From Streptacidiphilus albus JL83 (GTDB taxonomy: Bacteria > Actinomycetota > Actinomycetes > Streptomycetales > Streptomycetaceae), in the NCBI RefSeq assembly GCF_000744705.1, contig NZ_JQML01000001.1, positions 1,612,001 through 1,676,000 of the forward strand: 64,000 nt of DNA, written 5' to 3'. The notes under the pieces were generated by a model. That model did no database searches, was not told the DNA's origin, and worked only from the letters and a program-made list of their open reading frames with translations. Position 1 is the stretch's first letter, and every line of letters starts with the position of its first letter. Shown here one piece after another: positions 35,352-44,398 of the stretch. The translations under genes were made by a program, and so were the position numbers.

Positions 35352-35735
35352 CGAGTGTTCGCCGGACCGACCTGCAGAACAGGGCAAATAGCCTTATTAG
35401 CCGGAAAGTTCCGGAAAGCACTTGACTCTGCGTGAGGAATCCACAGATGATGGGGTCCTGGCGCCCCACTGGTCACTAGTGCGGACAGTACATTTGCCAG
35501 TCGTTTTGTTCGACGCTTCGGCGTCCGAGATCGAGCGTCGCCTCCGGGCGGACGCGGCAGTGCCCCGTCACGGGTCCGCCGCTCTCCTCGATCGTTTCCC
35601 CACCCAGACGAGGGTCCGGCCTGCGTCCAGCAGCGGCCGGTGCCCGGCCGGTCCTCCGGCCCGGGGCACACTCTCGTCCCGGGCGTGATGCGCTCTCCCC
35701 CCGCGCGTCCGCCGCCTCTGGAGAGGCCTCACTCG
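35352..35735. other. Intergenic region before the exopolysaccharide cluster
   Basis: A 384-base gap with an AT-richer part at about 35370-35520. It probably holds the promoter of the downstream glycosyltransferase operon. A TTGACT at about 35424 lacks a convincing -10 partner. No gene is supported. Confidence 0.4.
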
Positions 35736-36646
35736 ATGAGTACCACCGTTCCCCCCGCCCCTCCGTCCTCCCCTTCCCCGCCGCCCCGTTCCCCATCGCT
35801 CCCCCCGAGCGTCGGCGCGGCAACCGCGACGGCCGGCCCGGACGCCGGGCCACCGACTCCGCGCCCGCCCCGGCCTCCGCCGCCGACCGCCACCCGCTGC
35901 GCCGGGCCACCGACACCGCTCCGGTCCGACACACCGTCAGCCTGGTGGTGCCGGCCCGGAACGAGGCCCGGAACATCCCCTGGGTGTTCGAACAGATCCC
36001 GTCCTGCGTGGACGAGGTGATCCTGGTCGACGGCGGCTCCGTCGACGCGACCGTGCGGATGGCGGCGGAGTGCCGGCCGACCGTGCGCAGCGTCCGGCAG
36101 CGCGGTCGGGGCAAGGGCGACGCCCTGCGCACCGGCTTCCGCGCGGCCACCGGCGAGTACCTGGTGATGCTGGACGCCGACGGCAGCATGAGCCCCGGCG
36201 AGATCCCGCACTACCTGCACTTCCTCGACCACGGCTTCGACCTGGTCAAGGGCTCGCGCTACGTCGCGGGCGGCGGTTCGCAGGACCTCACCCTGACCCG
36301 TTCGCTGGGCAACCGGGCGCTGCTGGCGGTGGTCAACCTGCTCTACGACGCCGCGCTGACCGACCTCTGCTACGGCTACTGCGCCTTCCGCCGCAGCTTC
36401 CTGGACGAGCTCGACCTGCGCGCCACCGGCTTCGAGATCGAGGCCGAGCTGATCGCCCACGCGCTGCGGTCCGGACTTCGGATCGCCGAGGTCCCCAGCC
36501 TGGAACTGCCGCGCCGCAACGGCCGCTCGCACCTCCACGCCGTCTCCGACGGCCGCCGGGTGCTGCGGACCCTGCTGACCGAGCGCCCCGGCGCGCGGCC
36601 GGCCCGGACCGCCGGCGCGGGTCGGCCGGGAACGGCCCCACGATGA
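35736..36646 (+). CDS. Family 2 glycosyltransferase (DPM1-like), apparent frameshift near N-terminus
   Basis: GT-A fold enzyme transferring sugar from a nucleotide-sugar. It has TVSLVVPARNEARNIPWVFE, EVILVDGGSVDATV, RGRGKGDALRTGF, the DxD-type VMLDADGSM and LVKGSRYVAGGGSQDLTLTR, typical of DPM1/GT81-like transferases. The conserved frame is open upstream but has no start before GTG 35945, which would delete the first beta strand. ATG 35736, with GGAGAGG upstream, is in another frame. Adding one C to the C6 run at 35801-35806 joins them into a protein of about 303 aa. The stop overlaps the next ATG. Confidence 0.75.
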
Positions 36647-36681
36647 ACGGCCCCACGGTGAACGGCCCCACGATGAACGGC
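36631..36681 (+). repeat. 15-bp tandem repeat spanning the start of the second glycosyltransferase
   Basis: Unit AACGGCCCCACGATG repeated three times plus six bases, the middle copy having GTG for ATG. Each unit supplies an in-frame start codon (ATG 36643, GTG 36658, ATG 36673) and adds MNGPT to the product. Slippage would add or remove start codons without changing frame. Confidence 0.85.
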
Positions 36682-38088
36682 TACGACCGGCCCGCCGACG
36701 CGGCCTGCCCCTGCCTTGTCGCCCGCGACTCGCCCTACACACCCGTGCGGATCGCCGAACTGGACCTGGACGAGCCCGGTGCGCCGCGCTCCCCCGGGGA
36801 CACCGGTCCGGTCGATGCGGAGGGACGCGTGTTGGCGTTGGTGCGACTGCACGGACACCCGCTCGGACTGGTGACCGCCGACGGCGCGACCGGCGACACC
36901 GCCGGACTGCGCCGGGCGCTGGTCGACGCCGCCCACCGCGATCTGGCCGACCCGATCGCCCGGCACCTCGCCGCCGACGCGGCGGCCGCTGCGAAGGCCC
37001 CTGCGGAGGGACGCGCGGCGGCCGGTACGGAGCCCCGCGCCGATGCGGCGCCGTGCCGGGCCGGCCGGTCCCGGCTGCTGGCCGACCCGCCCGCCGTGAG
37101 CGTGGTGGTGGCCACCCACAACCGGCCCGAACTGCTGCGGCAGTGCCTGGACTCGCTGCTGCGGACCGGCTACCCCCGGCTGGAGGTGCTGGTGGTGGAC
37201 AACGCCCCGGCCGACGACGCCGCCGAGCGGCTGGTGCGCGGCGGCCGCTACCCGGCCCGGGTCCGCTACCTGCGGGAGCCGGTCGCCGGGCTGGCCCGCG
37301 CCCACAACCGGGCGCTGGCCGAGGTCCGGGGCGAGATCACCGCCTTCACCGACGACGACACCCTGGTCGACCGGGACTGGCCGACCGCACTGGCCGCGGC
37401 CTTCGCCGGGTCGGCCGGGATCGGCTGCGTGACCGGGCTGATCCTGCCCGCCGAGCTGGAGACCAGGGCGCAGGCCCGGCTCCAGCAGCACGGCGGCTAC
37501 GACAAGGGCTTCGGGCCGCGCAGCTGGTCGCTGGCCGACCCGCCGGCCGACCCGCTCTTCCCGTTCACCGCCGGGCGCTTCGGCTCCGGGGCCAACATGG
37601 CCTACCGGACCGGTCTGCTGCGGCGGCTGGGCGGCTTCGACCCGGCCACCGGCACCGGCACCCCGGCCCGGGGCGGCGACGACCTGCTCGGCTTCTTCCG
37701 GGTCCTGGTCGCCGGCGCCACCCTCGCCTACCGTCCGGACGCCCTGGTCTGGCACCGGCACAGCCGCAGCCCGGACGCGCTGCCCGCACAGGCCTTCGGG
37801 TACGGCGCGGGCTTCGGCGCGTTCCTGGCCGCCGCCGTCGCCGCCGAGCCGGGCATGCTCCCGGCCCTGGCCCGCAGGCTGCCGCGCGGCGCGGTGTTCG
37901 CGGCCACCCGCCGCAGCGGTGCGGCCGGGGCCGGCGGGACCGGAACCGACGCCGGGTCCGACACCGGCGACTGGAACCGCCGGCTCACCGCGCTGGAGCT
38001 GCGCGGGCTGCTCTACGGCCCGCTCGGGTACCTGCGCAGCCGGCGCCAGGACCAGCGGCTGCGGCACGCGGAGCCGAGCCCGCCATGA
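36643..38088 (+). CDS. Family 2 glycosyltransferase with N-terminal extension
   Basis: 481 aa. The first 145 residues form a separate region (PVRIAELDLDEPGAPRS, ALVRLHGHPLGLVTADG). The GT-A domain follows: VSVVVATHNRPELLRQCLDS, VLVVDNAPAD, GLARAHNRALAEV, ITAFTDDDTLVDRDW (DDD metal site), FGSGANMAYRTGLLRRLGGF and DDLLGFFRVL. It probably adds sugars to a lipid-linked or extracellular glycan precursor. ATG 36643 overlaps the previous stop; two further starts lie in the tandem repeat. The stop overlaps the flippase ATG. Confidence 0.85.
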   Translation: MNGPTVNGPTMNGYDRPADAACPCLVARDSPYTPVRIAELDLDEPGAPRSPGDTGPVDAEGRVLALVRLHGHPLGLVTADGATGDTAGLRRALVDAAHRDLADPIARHLAADAAAAAKAPAEGRAAAGTEPRADAAPCRAGRSRLLADPPAVSVVVATHNRPELLRQCLDSLLRTGYPRLEVLVVDNAPADDAAERLVRGGRYPARVRYLREPVAGLARAHNRALAEVRGEITAFTDDDTLVDRDWPTALAAAFAGSAGIGCVTGLILPAELETRAQARLQQHGGYDKGFGPRSWSLADPPADPLFPFTAGRFGSGANMAYRTGLLRRLGGFDPATGTGTPARGGDDLLGFFRVLVAGATLAYRPDALVWHRHSRSPDALPAQAFGYGAGFGAFLAAAVAAEPGMLPALARRLPRGAVFAATRRSGAAGAGGTGTDAGSDTGDWNRRLTALELRGLLYGPLGYLRSRRQDQRLRHAEPSPP

Positions 38089-39497
38089 CCACCCGGGTCG
38101 AGGCAGCACCCACGACGCAGCTCCGGCCGAGCCGCGCCCCGGCCGGGGACGCCGACGTCCGGGTCACCCCGGCCGTCCTGTCCGCGCCGTCCGTCCAGAC
38201 CGCGCCCGCCACCGCGCCCGCCGTCCCCGGCACCGCCCGGGACGGCGCCCGGCTGCTGCGCAACGGGCATGTGCTGACCCTGAGTTCACTGCTGACCGCG
38301 ACCCTGGGCGCGGGCTTCTGGATGGTCGCCACCTCCTGGTACAGCACCGCCTCGGTCGGCCGCAGCTACGCCGCGATCTCGGCGGTCTCGCTGCTCTCCG
38401 GCTTCGGCCAGCTCAACCTGGCCGATGTGCTGGTCCGCTTCGTACCGGCGGCCGGACGGCACACCCGTCGGCTGGTGCTGCGCTGCTACGCCGCCAGCGC
38501 GCTCTTCAGCACCCTGCTCGCGGGCCTGTTCCTGCTGCTGGTGCCGGTGCTCGCGCCGGGGCTCGACTACCTCCGCAGCCCGCTCGGGGCCGCCTGCTTC
38601 ATCGCCGCGACCTGCGGCTACTCGATCTTCGTGCTCCAGGACGGGGTGCTCACCGGGCTCCGCCGGGCCGGCTGGGTCCTGGGCGAGAACGCCCTGTTCG
38701 CCGCCGTGAAGACGGGGCTGCTGCTGGCCTTCGGGATCTGGGCGCTCAGTGCGGGCGTGCTGCTCTCCTGGGCCGGGGCGCTCGCCGTGGCGATGGCCAT
38801 GACCAACTACTACCTGTTCCGCCATGCCGTGCCCCGGCACCAGCGGGCCGGGGCCGGCGCCCCCGCGCCGCACCGGCTGCTGCGCTACGCGGCGGCGGAC
38901 TACCTCGGCGCGCTGTTCCGGCTCAGCGCCTACAACGTGGTGCCGCTGATCGTGCTGAACCGCTACGGCCCGGTCGGCAACGCCTACTTCTCGCTGGCCT
39001 GGGTCGTCGGCTACAGCCTGTTCCTGGCCGCCTACAACATGGGCAGCTCGATGATCGTGGAGGCGGCTCGCTGCCCCGAGCGGCTGGAGGAGAACGCCCG
39101 CCGGATCCTGCGCCACAGCGGCCTGCTGATGGCCGCCGCCGCGGTGCTGATCGTCTGCTGCGCGCCATGGGTGCTCGCGCTGTTCGGACCCGAGTACTCC
39201 GCCCACGGCACCACGCTGCTGCGGCTGCTGTCCCTGGCCGCGCTGCCGAACCTGCTGCTGGGCATCGCCATCGACGTCGCCCGCGCCCGCCGCACCCTGG
39301 GCTGGGCGGTCGGGCTGCAGGCCGTGCTCTGCGTGCTGGTGCTCGGCCTGACCGCCTGGCTGCTGCCGGTGTTCGGGATCGCCGGGGTCGGCGTCGCCTG
39401 GCTGCTCGCCGAGTGCCTGCTCGCCGTGCCGCTGCTGCTCACCCTGAACCGTTGGCTGCCGCGCCGCCCGCCGCCGCCCGGAAGGAGCACGCCATGA
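38085..39497 (+). CDS. Polysaccharide flippase (Wzx/MurJ-like, MOP superfamily)
   Basis: A 470-aa membrane protein. A cytoplasmic Pro/Ala-rich N-terminus of about 60 residues is followed by about 12-14 hydrophobic segments (LTLSSLLTATLGAGFWMVAT, FGQLNLADVLVRFVP, YLGALFRLSAYNVVPLIVLN, ALPNLLLGIAIDVARARRTL). The pattern is that of lipid-linked oligosaccharide flippases. It lies between glycosyltransferases and overlaps both neighbours by 4 bases, so it probably exports the product they build. Confidence 0.82.
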   Translation: MTTRVEAAPTTQLRPSRAPAGDADVRVTPAVLSAPSVQTAPATAPAVPGTARDGARLLRNGHVLTLSSLLTATLGAGFWMVATSWYSTASVGRSYAAISAVSLLSGFGQLNLADVLVRFVPAAGRHTRRLVLRCYAASALFSTLLAGLFLLLVPVLAPGLDYLRSPLGAACFIAATCGYSIFVLQDGVLTGLRRAGWVLGENALFAAVKTGLLLAFGIWALSAGVLLSWAGALAVAMAMTNYYLFRHAVPRHQRAGAGAPAPHRLLRYAAADYLGALFRLSAYNVVPLIVLNRYGPVGNAYFSLAWVVGYSLFLAAYNMGSSMIVEAARCPERLEENARRILRHSGLLMAAAAVLIVCCAPWVLALFGPEYSAHGTTLLRLLSLAALPNLLLGIAIDVARARRTLGWAVGLQAVLCVLVLGLTAWLLPVFGIAGVGVAWLLAECLLAVPLLLTLNRWLPRRPPPPGRSTP

Positions 39498-40432
39498 CCA
39501 CCGCCCCCGCGACCGCACTGCCCTCCCTCTCGGTGGTGGTGTGCGCCTACACCACCGACCGCTGGGACGACCTGCGGGCCGCCGTCGCCTCGGTCCTCGC
39601 CCAGCGCGAGCCGGTCGACGAACTGCTGCTGGTGGTCGACCACTGCCCCGAACTCGCCCGCCGTGCCACGGCCGAACTCCCCGGCGTGCGGACCCTGGTC
39701 AACACCGAGCGCCGGGGGCTCTCCGGCGCCCGCAACAGCGGCGTGGCCGCCGCCCGGGGCGAGGTCGTCGCCTTCCTCGACGACGACGCCGCCGCCGAAC
39801 CCGACTGGAGCCGACGGCTGCTGGACGGCTACCGGGACCCCCGGGTGCAGGGCGTCGGCGGCCTGGTCCGACCGGCCTGGGACACCGGCCGGCCCCGGTG
39901 GTTCCCGCCCGAGTTCGACTGGGTGGTCGGCTGCTCCTACCGGGGCCTGCCCGAACACCCGTCGCCGGTACGGAACTTCATCGGCGCCAACATGTCGTTC
40001 CGGCGGGCCGCGCTGCTCGCCGCCGGCGGCTTCCGGACCGATCTGGGACGCGTCGGCCGCCGACCGCTGGGCTGCGAGGAGACCGAGCTGTGCCTGCGGC
40101 TGAGCTCCCACGACCCCGCCGCCGTGCTGCTCTACCAGCCCGCCGCGGCCGTCCGCCACCATGTGCCGGAGGCCCGCAGCGGCTGGTCCTACTTCCGCTC
40201 CCGCTGCTATGCGGAGGGGCTCTCCAAGGCCCGGGTCGCCCGCTACGCCGGACGCGGACCGGCCCTCGCCAGCGAGCGGACCTACCTCCGGTCGACCGTG
40301 CCGACGGCCGTCGTCCGGGGGCTGCGCCCCGGCTCCGGCAGCGCGCCGGGGACGGTCGCCGCGCTGGCCACCGGCGTCGGCGCGACCCTGCTCGGCTACG
40401 CCGCCGGGCGGCTGCACGGCGGCGCGCCGTGA
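39494..40432 (+). CDS. Family 2 glycosyltransferase
   Basis: A 312-aa GT-A enzyme: LSVVVCAYTTDRWDDLRAAV, ELLLVVDHCPEL, RGLSGARNSGVAAARGEVVA, FLDDDAAAEPDW (DDD site), NFIGANMSFRRAALLAAGGF and CEETELCLRL. The C-terminus has a short hydrophobic segment (AALATGVGATLLGYAAGRL) that may bind membrane. GGAAGGAG precedes ATG 39494, which overlaps the flippase stop; the stop overlaps the deacetylase GTG. Confidence 0.86.
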   Translation: MTTAPATALPSLSVVVCAYTTDRWDDLRAAVASVLAQREPVDELLLVVDHCPELARRATAELPGVRTLVNTERRGLSGARNSGVAAARGEVVAFLDDDAAAEPDWSRRLLDGYRDPRVQGVGGLVRPAWDTGRPRWFPPEFDWVVGCSYRGLPEHPSPVRNFIGANMSFRRAALLAAGGFRTDLGRVGRRPLGCEETELCLRLSSHDPAAVLLYQPAAAVRHHVPEARSGWSYFRSRCYAEGLSKARVARYAGRGPALASERTYLRSTVPTAVVRGLRPGSGSAPGTVAALATGVGATLLGYAAGRLHGGAP

Positions 40433-41244
40433 ACGCCCCGGTGCCGGTCTTCCTCTACCACTCGGTGTCGACCGATCCGGCGCCCTGGATCGCCCCGTTC
40501 ACCGTGGCGCCGAGGACCTTCACCGAGCAGTTGGACCAACTCGCCGCCAGCGGCCGCACCGTCGTCCCGCTGCGCCGGCTGGTCGCCGCGCTGCGCGGCG
40601 GGCCGCCGCTGCCGGCGAACTCCGCCGTGCTCACCTTCGACGACGGCTTCGCCGACTTCTACTGGACGGTGGCGCCGCTGCTCGGCGCACGGGAGCTGCC
40701 GGCCACCCTCTTCGTCACCACCGGGGCGGTGCACCCGCCCGGCGGCCGGGCGGCGGGCAGCCTGCTGCCGCCCGCCGACATGCTGAACTGGCGTCAGCTG
40801 GCCACCCTGGACGCCTGCGGCATCGAGATCGGCGGCCACAGCCGCACCCATCCCCAGCTGGACACCCTGGGCGGCCGGAGCGTCTGCGCCGAGGTGGCCG
40901 GCTGCAAGCGGGAGCTGCAGGAGGTGCTGGGCCACCCGGTCACCGCCTTCGCCTATCCGCACGGCTACTCCAGCCCGGCGGTGCGCCGCCGGGTCCAGAA
41001 GTCCGGCTGGACCTCGGCCTGCGGAGTCGGCCGTGCCTTCAGCTCGGCCGCCGACGACCCGCTGGCCATCTCCCGGCTGATGGTGATGGCGGACACCCCG
41101 CCGGAGCTCTTCCGCAGCTGGACCCAGGGCGGCGGCGCGCCGGTGGCGCCGTTCCCGGAGCGGCTGCGGACCCGCGGCTGGCGCGCCTACCGCCGGGCCA
41201 GGGCCGCGGTGCACTGTCCGGTCGGCGGGCCGCCGGCCTGCTGA
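40429..41244 (+). CDS. Polysaccharide deacetylase (NodB/CE4 family)
   Basis: 271 aa. The NodB fold is evident: VPVFLYHSVS, the catalytic LTFDDGFADFYW (Asp-Asp), IGGHSRTHPQLDTL (metal-binding His-x3-His) and FAYPHGYSSPAVRRRV. It would remove N-acetyl groups from a glycan. No signal peptide is visible, so it is either cytoplasmic, acting on lipid-linked precursors, or exported otherwise. Last gene of a five-gene overlapping operon and convergent with the GH16 gene 20 bases away. Confidence 0.87.
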   Translation: MNAPVPVFLYHSVSTDPAPWIAPFTVAPRTFTEQLDQLAASGRTVVPLRRLVAALRGGPPLPANSAVLTFDDGFADFYWTVAPLLGARELPATLFVTTGAVHPPGGRAAGSLLPPADMLNWRQLATLDACGIEIGGHSRTHPQLDTLGGRSVCAEVAGCKRELQEVLGHPVTAFAYPHGYSSPAVRRRVQKSGWTSACGVGRAFSSAADDPLAISRLMVMADTPPELFRSWTQGGGAPVAPFPERLRTRGWRAYRRARAAVHCPVGGPPAC

Positions 41245-41264
41245 GCGCGGACCGGCGGGGGTGG

Positions 41265-42524
41265 TCAGTGCTGCCAGACCCGGACCCAGCCGACCCGCAT
41301 CACCGCCGACTGCAGCGTCGGGGCCGGGGCCGAGGGGTAACCGACAGCCAGGTTGAGCAGCAGCTCCATCGGGACGTCCGGCACGTTCTCGGTCACCCGG
41401 TTGCGCACCACGCCGTCGACGTACCAGGTCAGCGAGGTCTTCTCCCAGTCGACCGCGAAGACGTGGAACCCGGCCGGGAAGTCCACCGGCCCGTAGCGCT
41501 GCTGGGCGTGGGCGTCCGCGCCGCCGGGGCCGGCCCAGTGGACGGTCATCTGCACCGAACTGGCGTCGCCGGTGAACTCGGCGATGTCCAGCTCCGGAGG
41601 GGTGGTCCGGGTGTCCGGCATCAGCCAGAAGGCGGGGAAGGTGCCCGGGTCGCCGGGGACCTGGATCGAGGCCGCGAAGTAGCCGCCGGTGAAGGTCCGG
41701 CGGGGGGTGCCGAACCAGGAGTCGCGGCCGGTGGAGACCATGCCGGAGGTCCACGGGTAGGTGGTGCCGTCCGAGCCGGGGGTGGCCCGGCGGACGGCGG
41801 TCAGGCTGAGCCTGCCGCCGCCGACGGCGACCTGGCCGGGCAGGTACCACTCGCTCTCGTGGTTCCCGGCATTGGTGCACCCGTTCAGGTTCCAGTCGTA
41901 GCAGGTGGTCCACCGGGCCGGGTCGAGGGCGGTCCCGGTGAAGTCGTCCTGGAAGACCACGTGCCAGTTCCCGGGCGCGGCCGGGACGGTGGACAAGTCG
42001 GCCGGCGGCGCGCTCGGCTGCGGCGCACTCGGCTGCGTCGCGGGCCGCGCTGCGGGCGGGCCCCGGCGCAGCCGGCGGCGGCCAGCAGACCCAGCACCAG
42101 CAGTGCCGGCCCGGCCCGGCGCCGGGCGCGGCGTCCGGGCCCGGGTCGGGCCGGGCCGGGCGTCGGCGGCGTCGGCGTCGGCGGGGCGCGGCCAGCGGTA
42201 CCGGAGCAGCGCCATCAGGGTGGTCAGCGCGGCCAGCGCGGCGAGGGCCCCGACCGTGGTGTAGCTGCGGCTCAGGTAGAAGCCCTCGGCCACCACGGTG
42301 TCGAGGGACAGGCTCAGCGCCACGGTGAGCACGGCCGCCGCCGGCCGGACCGGTGCCCGCTCCCGGCGCAGGCCGACCAGCCGGACCGCCGCCCCTCCGG
42401 GGCAGAGCACCAGGAACACCGCCAGCAGCAGCACCCGCAGCGGATCGGCGGCCGGCAGCGCGGTCGCGGCCAGCGCGATCCAGCCGGAGACGGCCAGTGT
42501 CGGGCCGAGGAACGTCCGGTGCAT
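41265..42524 (-). CDS. Small membrane protein and GH16 glycosyl hydrolase in one frame (probable frameshift between two genes)
   Basis: The 419-aa frame from ATG 42524 has four hydrophobic segments (LAVSGWIALAATALPAADPL, VLLLAVFLVLCPGG), a low-complexity linker and a C-terminal GH16 domain. The GH16 part has NWHVVFQDDFTG, the catalytic ELDIAEFTG (ExDxxE), FHVFAVDWEKTSLTWYVDG and a typical WVRVW end. GH16 enzymes cut beta-1,3/1,4-glucans or similar. In another frame at about 42065-42110 a lipoprotein signal (LLVLGLLAAAGCAG) is encoded with G/C-ending codons. An extra base at the C4 run 42061-42064 would join it to the GH16 domain. The original state is therefore probably a membrane protein gene followed by a GH16 lipoprotein gene. 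Confidence 0.7.
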   Translation of the reverse strand: MHRTFLGPTLAVSGWIALAATALPAADPLRVLLLAVFLVLCPGGAAVRLVGLRRERAPVRPAAAVLTVALSLSLDTVVAEGFYLSRSYTTVGALAALAALTTLMALLRYRWPRPADADAADARPGPTRARTPRPAPGRAGTAGAGSAGRRRLRRGPPAARPATQPSAPQPSAPPADLSTVPAAPGNWHVVFQDDFTGTALDPARWTTCYDWNLNGCTNAGNHESEWYLPGQVAVGGGRLSLTAVRRATPGSDGTTYPWTSGMVSTGRDSWFGTPRRTFTGGYFAASIQVPGDPGTFPAFWLMPDTRTTPPELDIAEFTGDASSVQMTVHWAGPGGADAHAQQRYGPVDFPAGFHVFAVDWEKTSLTWYVDGVVRNRVTENVPDVPMELLLNLAVGYPSAPAPTLQSAVMRVGWVRVWQH

Positions 42525-42547
42525 GGGGGTCGGCCTCCGTACGGGTG

Positions 42548-44398
42548 TCAGGGCGCGATCGGAGCGGGCACGGGTGCGGGCGGGACCGGGACCGGGAGCG
42601 GCGGGACGGGGACGAGGGGCACCGGCACGAAGCGGTAGACCACCGCGTCCGGGTTGCGGTAGACGGTGGTGAAGCCGGGTCGGCCGGCGACGGCCGCCTC
42701 CAGCCTGGCCATGGTGTCGGCGGGCAGGATCCCGGTGAGGTAGCACTCGGCGGCCTGGGCCCGGGTCAGCACCAGGTAGGCCGGGGTGCCCGGCGGGGTG
42801 GCCGAGAGTGCCTGCCGGAGGCCCGCGAGCGGGTCGTGCACCAGCAGCGCGACTGCCTCCCGGCCCTGCTGGCCGAGCTGCACCAGCGGGTGGTCCTCGT
42901 AGTGCTCGTAGATGCCGGGGACGTTGTCGGTCAGCGCGACCAGCACCGCGCCGACCGGGGCGGTGCCGGTGACGTACCGGGCGGCGTCGACCTCGCCGGT
43001 GGTGAACCGGTTCATCTCCTCCTTGCTGTCGTAGCCCAGGAAGAGCCCGCAGAGCAGCGCCAGCAGCAGCCCGAGCGCGCCGAGCAGCCGCAGGTCGGGC
43101 CGGGGGCGGGGGCGCAGCACCAGCGCGGCGGCCAGGAAGGCGGTGGCCGGCAGCGCGAACAGGTAGACCCGGAAGAGCATCTCCCCGCCGTAGCTGTTGG
43201 CGGCCAGCAGCGGGATCGGCGAGAGCGCCACCAGCGGCAGCCCGGTGCGCCGCACCCACCGGCGGCGGAGGAAGGAGAGCAGCGCCAGCAGCAGCACGGC
43301 GGCCGAGAGCGCCCGGTCGGCCCAGTCCACCACCACCTGGCCGGGGGCGGCCGAGGACAGCCCGGCGAAGCCGGAGACCGCGTTGGTGTCCGGGCTGAGC
43401 AGCGCCGCGCTGAAGTTCTTGAGGTTGCCCGCGATGTACGGCCGCGCCACGGTCAGCCCCCAGAGCAGCTCCATGGCCAGGGCGCCGCCCAGCAGCGGCA
43501 GGGTGACCCGGCGGTTCGCCCGCGGCAGCGAGAGCGCGGCCAGGGCGGTGATCAGCATCAGCGGGGTGAGCTGGTGCGAGGAGATGATCACCGCCTCGAT
43601 CAGCAGCAGCGGCGCCAGCCGGGCCGCCGTCCAGCCGCGCACGGCGACCCGGTCCGCGGCGGGAGCGTCCGCGGCGAGGTCGTCCGCGGCCTCCGGGTTC
43701 CCCCGGGCCGGGGGCAGCTCGCGGAACACCACCGCCAGCAGCACCACGTAGAGCAGGAAGGCGAACGCCTGCGGCGAGAAGTAGTCCTGCCCGACCCAGG
43801 AGCAGCAGTAGAAGATCCAGGCCCCGCCCCAGACCAGGGTGCGCTCCCGGCTGACCGACCGGTAGAGCAGCAGCAGCGGGCCCAGCAGCAGGGCGTTGGC
43901 CACCGGCGGGGTCCAGGCGGCGTAGCCGAGCGGCGAGTGCAGCCCGGTCGCCCGGAGGAAGAGCCCGTTCAGGTTGAAGAAGCCGGGCCACTGGTTGTAG
44001 ATGGCCAGCGGTCCGGCGTCGGGCACGGGTCCGTTGTGCCGGATCATCGCGTTGATCACCGCGACGTGCTTCCAGGCCCAGGCGTAGCGCATGTTGGCGT
44101 AGAGCACCGCCGGGGTCGCGTGGATGACCGCGATCAGTCCCAGCACGTACGCGGCCAGCCAGGCCCGGCCGACCCCGCGCAGGTAGAGCGCGACCGTGAA
44201 GCCGACCGTGAGCAGCAGCACCGCCGCCCAGTAGAGCGCCGGCAGCACCTGGAGCAGGCCGAGGTCGCCCATCCGGTCGAGGTCCACGTGCCGCAGCGAG
44301 AGCAGCCACAGCAGCAGCGCCAGCGGCAGGGCGCCACGGGCGGCGCAGCGCAGCGGCAGCGCGGGCCGGTGCCCGGGGGCGGCCTCGACGGCCGTCAT
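42548..44398 (-). CDS. Large polytopic membrane protein, GT-C/PMT-like
   Basis: 616 aa with about 12 or more membrane segments (LPLALLLWLLSLRHVDLDRM, YWAAVLLLTVGFTVALYLRG, LLLIEAVIISSHQLTPLMLI) and a soluble C-terminal part. Architecture and the acidic first loop (HVDLDRMGDLG) resemble GT-C glycosyltransferases that use polyprenyl-linked donors, but I see no decisive motif. It may polymerise or modify the exported glycan. ATG 44398 overlaps the stop of the flavoprotein gene upstream; the C-terminus is a Pro-Val repeat. Confidence 0.65.
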   Translation of the reverse strand: MTAVEAAPGHRPALPLRCAARGALPLALLLWLLSLRHVDLDRMGDLGLLQVLPALYWAAVLLLTVGFTVALYLRGVGRAWLAAYVLGLIAVIHATPAVLYANMRYAWAWKHVAVINAMIRHNGPVPDAGPLAIYNQWPGFFNLNGLFLRATGLHSPLGYAAWTPPVANALLLGPLLLLYRSVSRERTLVWGGAWIFYCCSWVGQDYFSPQAFAFLLYVVLLAVVFRELPPARGNPEAADDLAADAPAADRVAVRGWTAARLAPLLLIEAVIISSHQLTPLMLITALAALSLPRANRRVTLPLLGGALAMELLWGLTVARPYIAGNLKNFSAALLSPDTNAVSGFAGLSSAAPGQVVVDWADRALSAAVLLLALLSFLRRRWVRRTGLPLVALSPIPLLAANSYGGEMLFRVYLFALPATAFLAAALVLRPRPRPDLRLLGALGLLLALLCGLFLGYDSKEEMNRFTTGEVDAARYVTGTAPVGAVLVALTDNVPGIYEHYEDHPLVQLGQQGREAVALLVHDPLAGLRQALSATPPGTPAYLVLTRAQAAECYLTGILPADTMARLEAAVAGRPGFTTVYRNPDAVVYRFVPVPLVPVPPLPVPVPPAPVPAPIAP

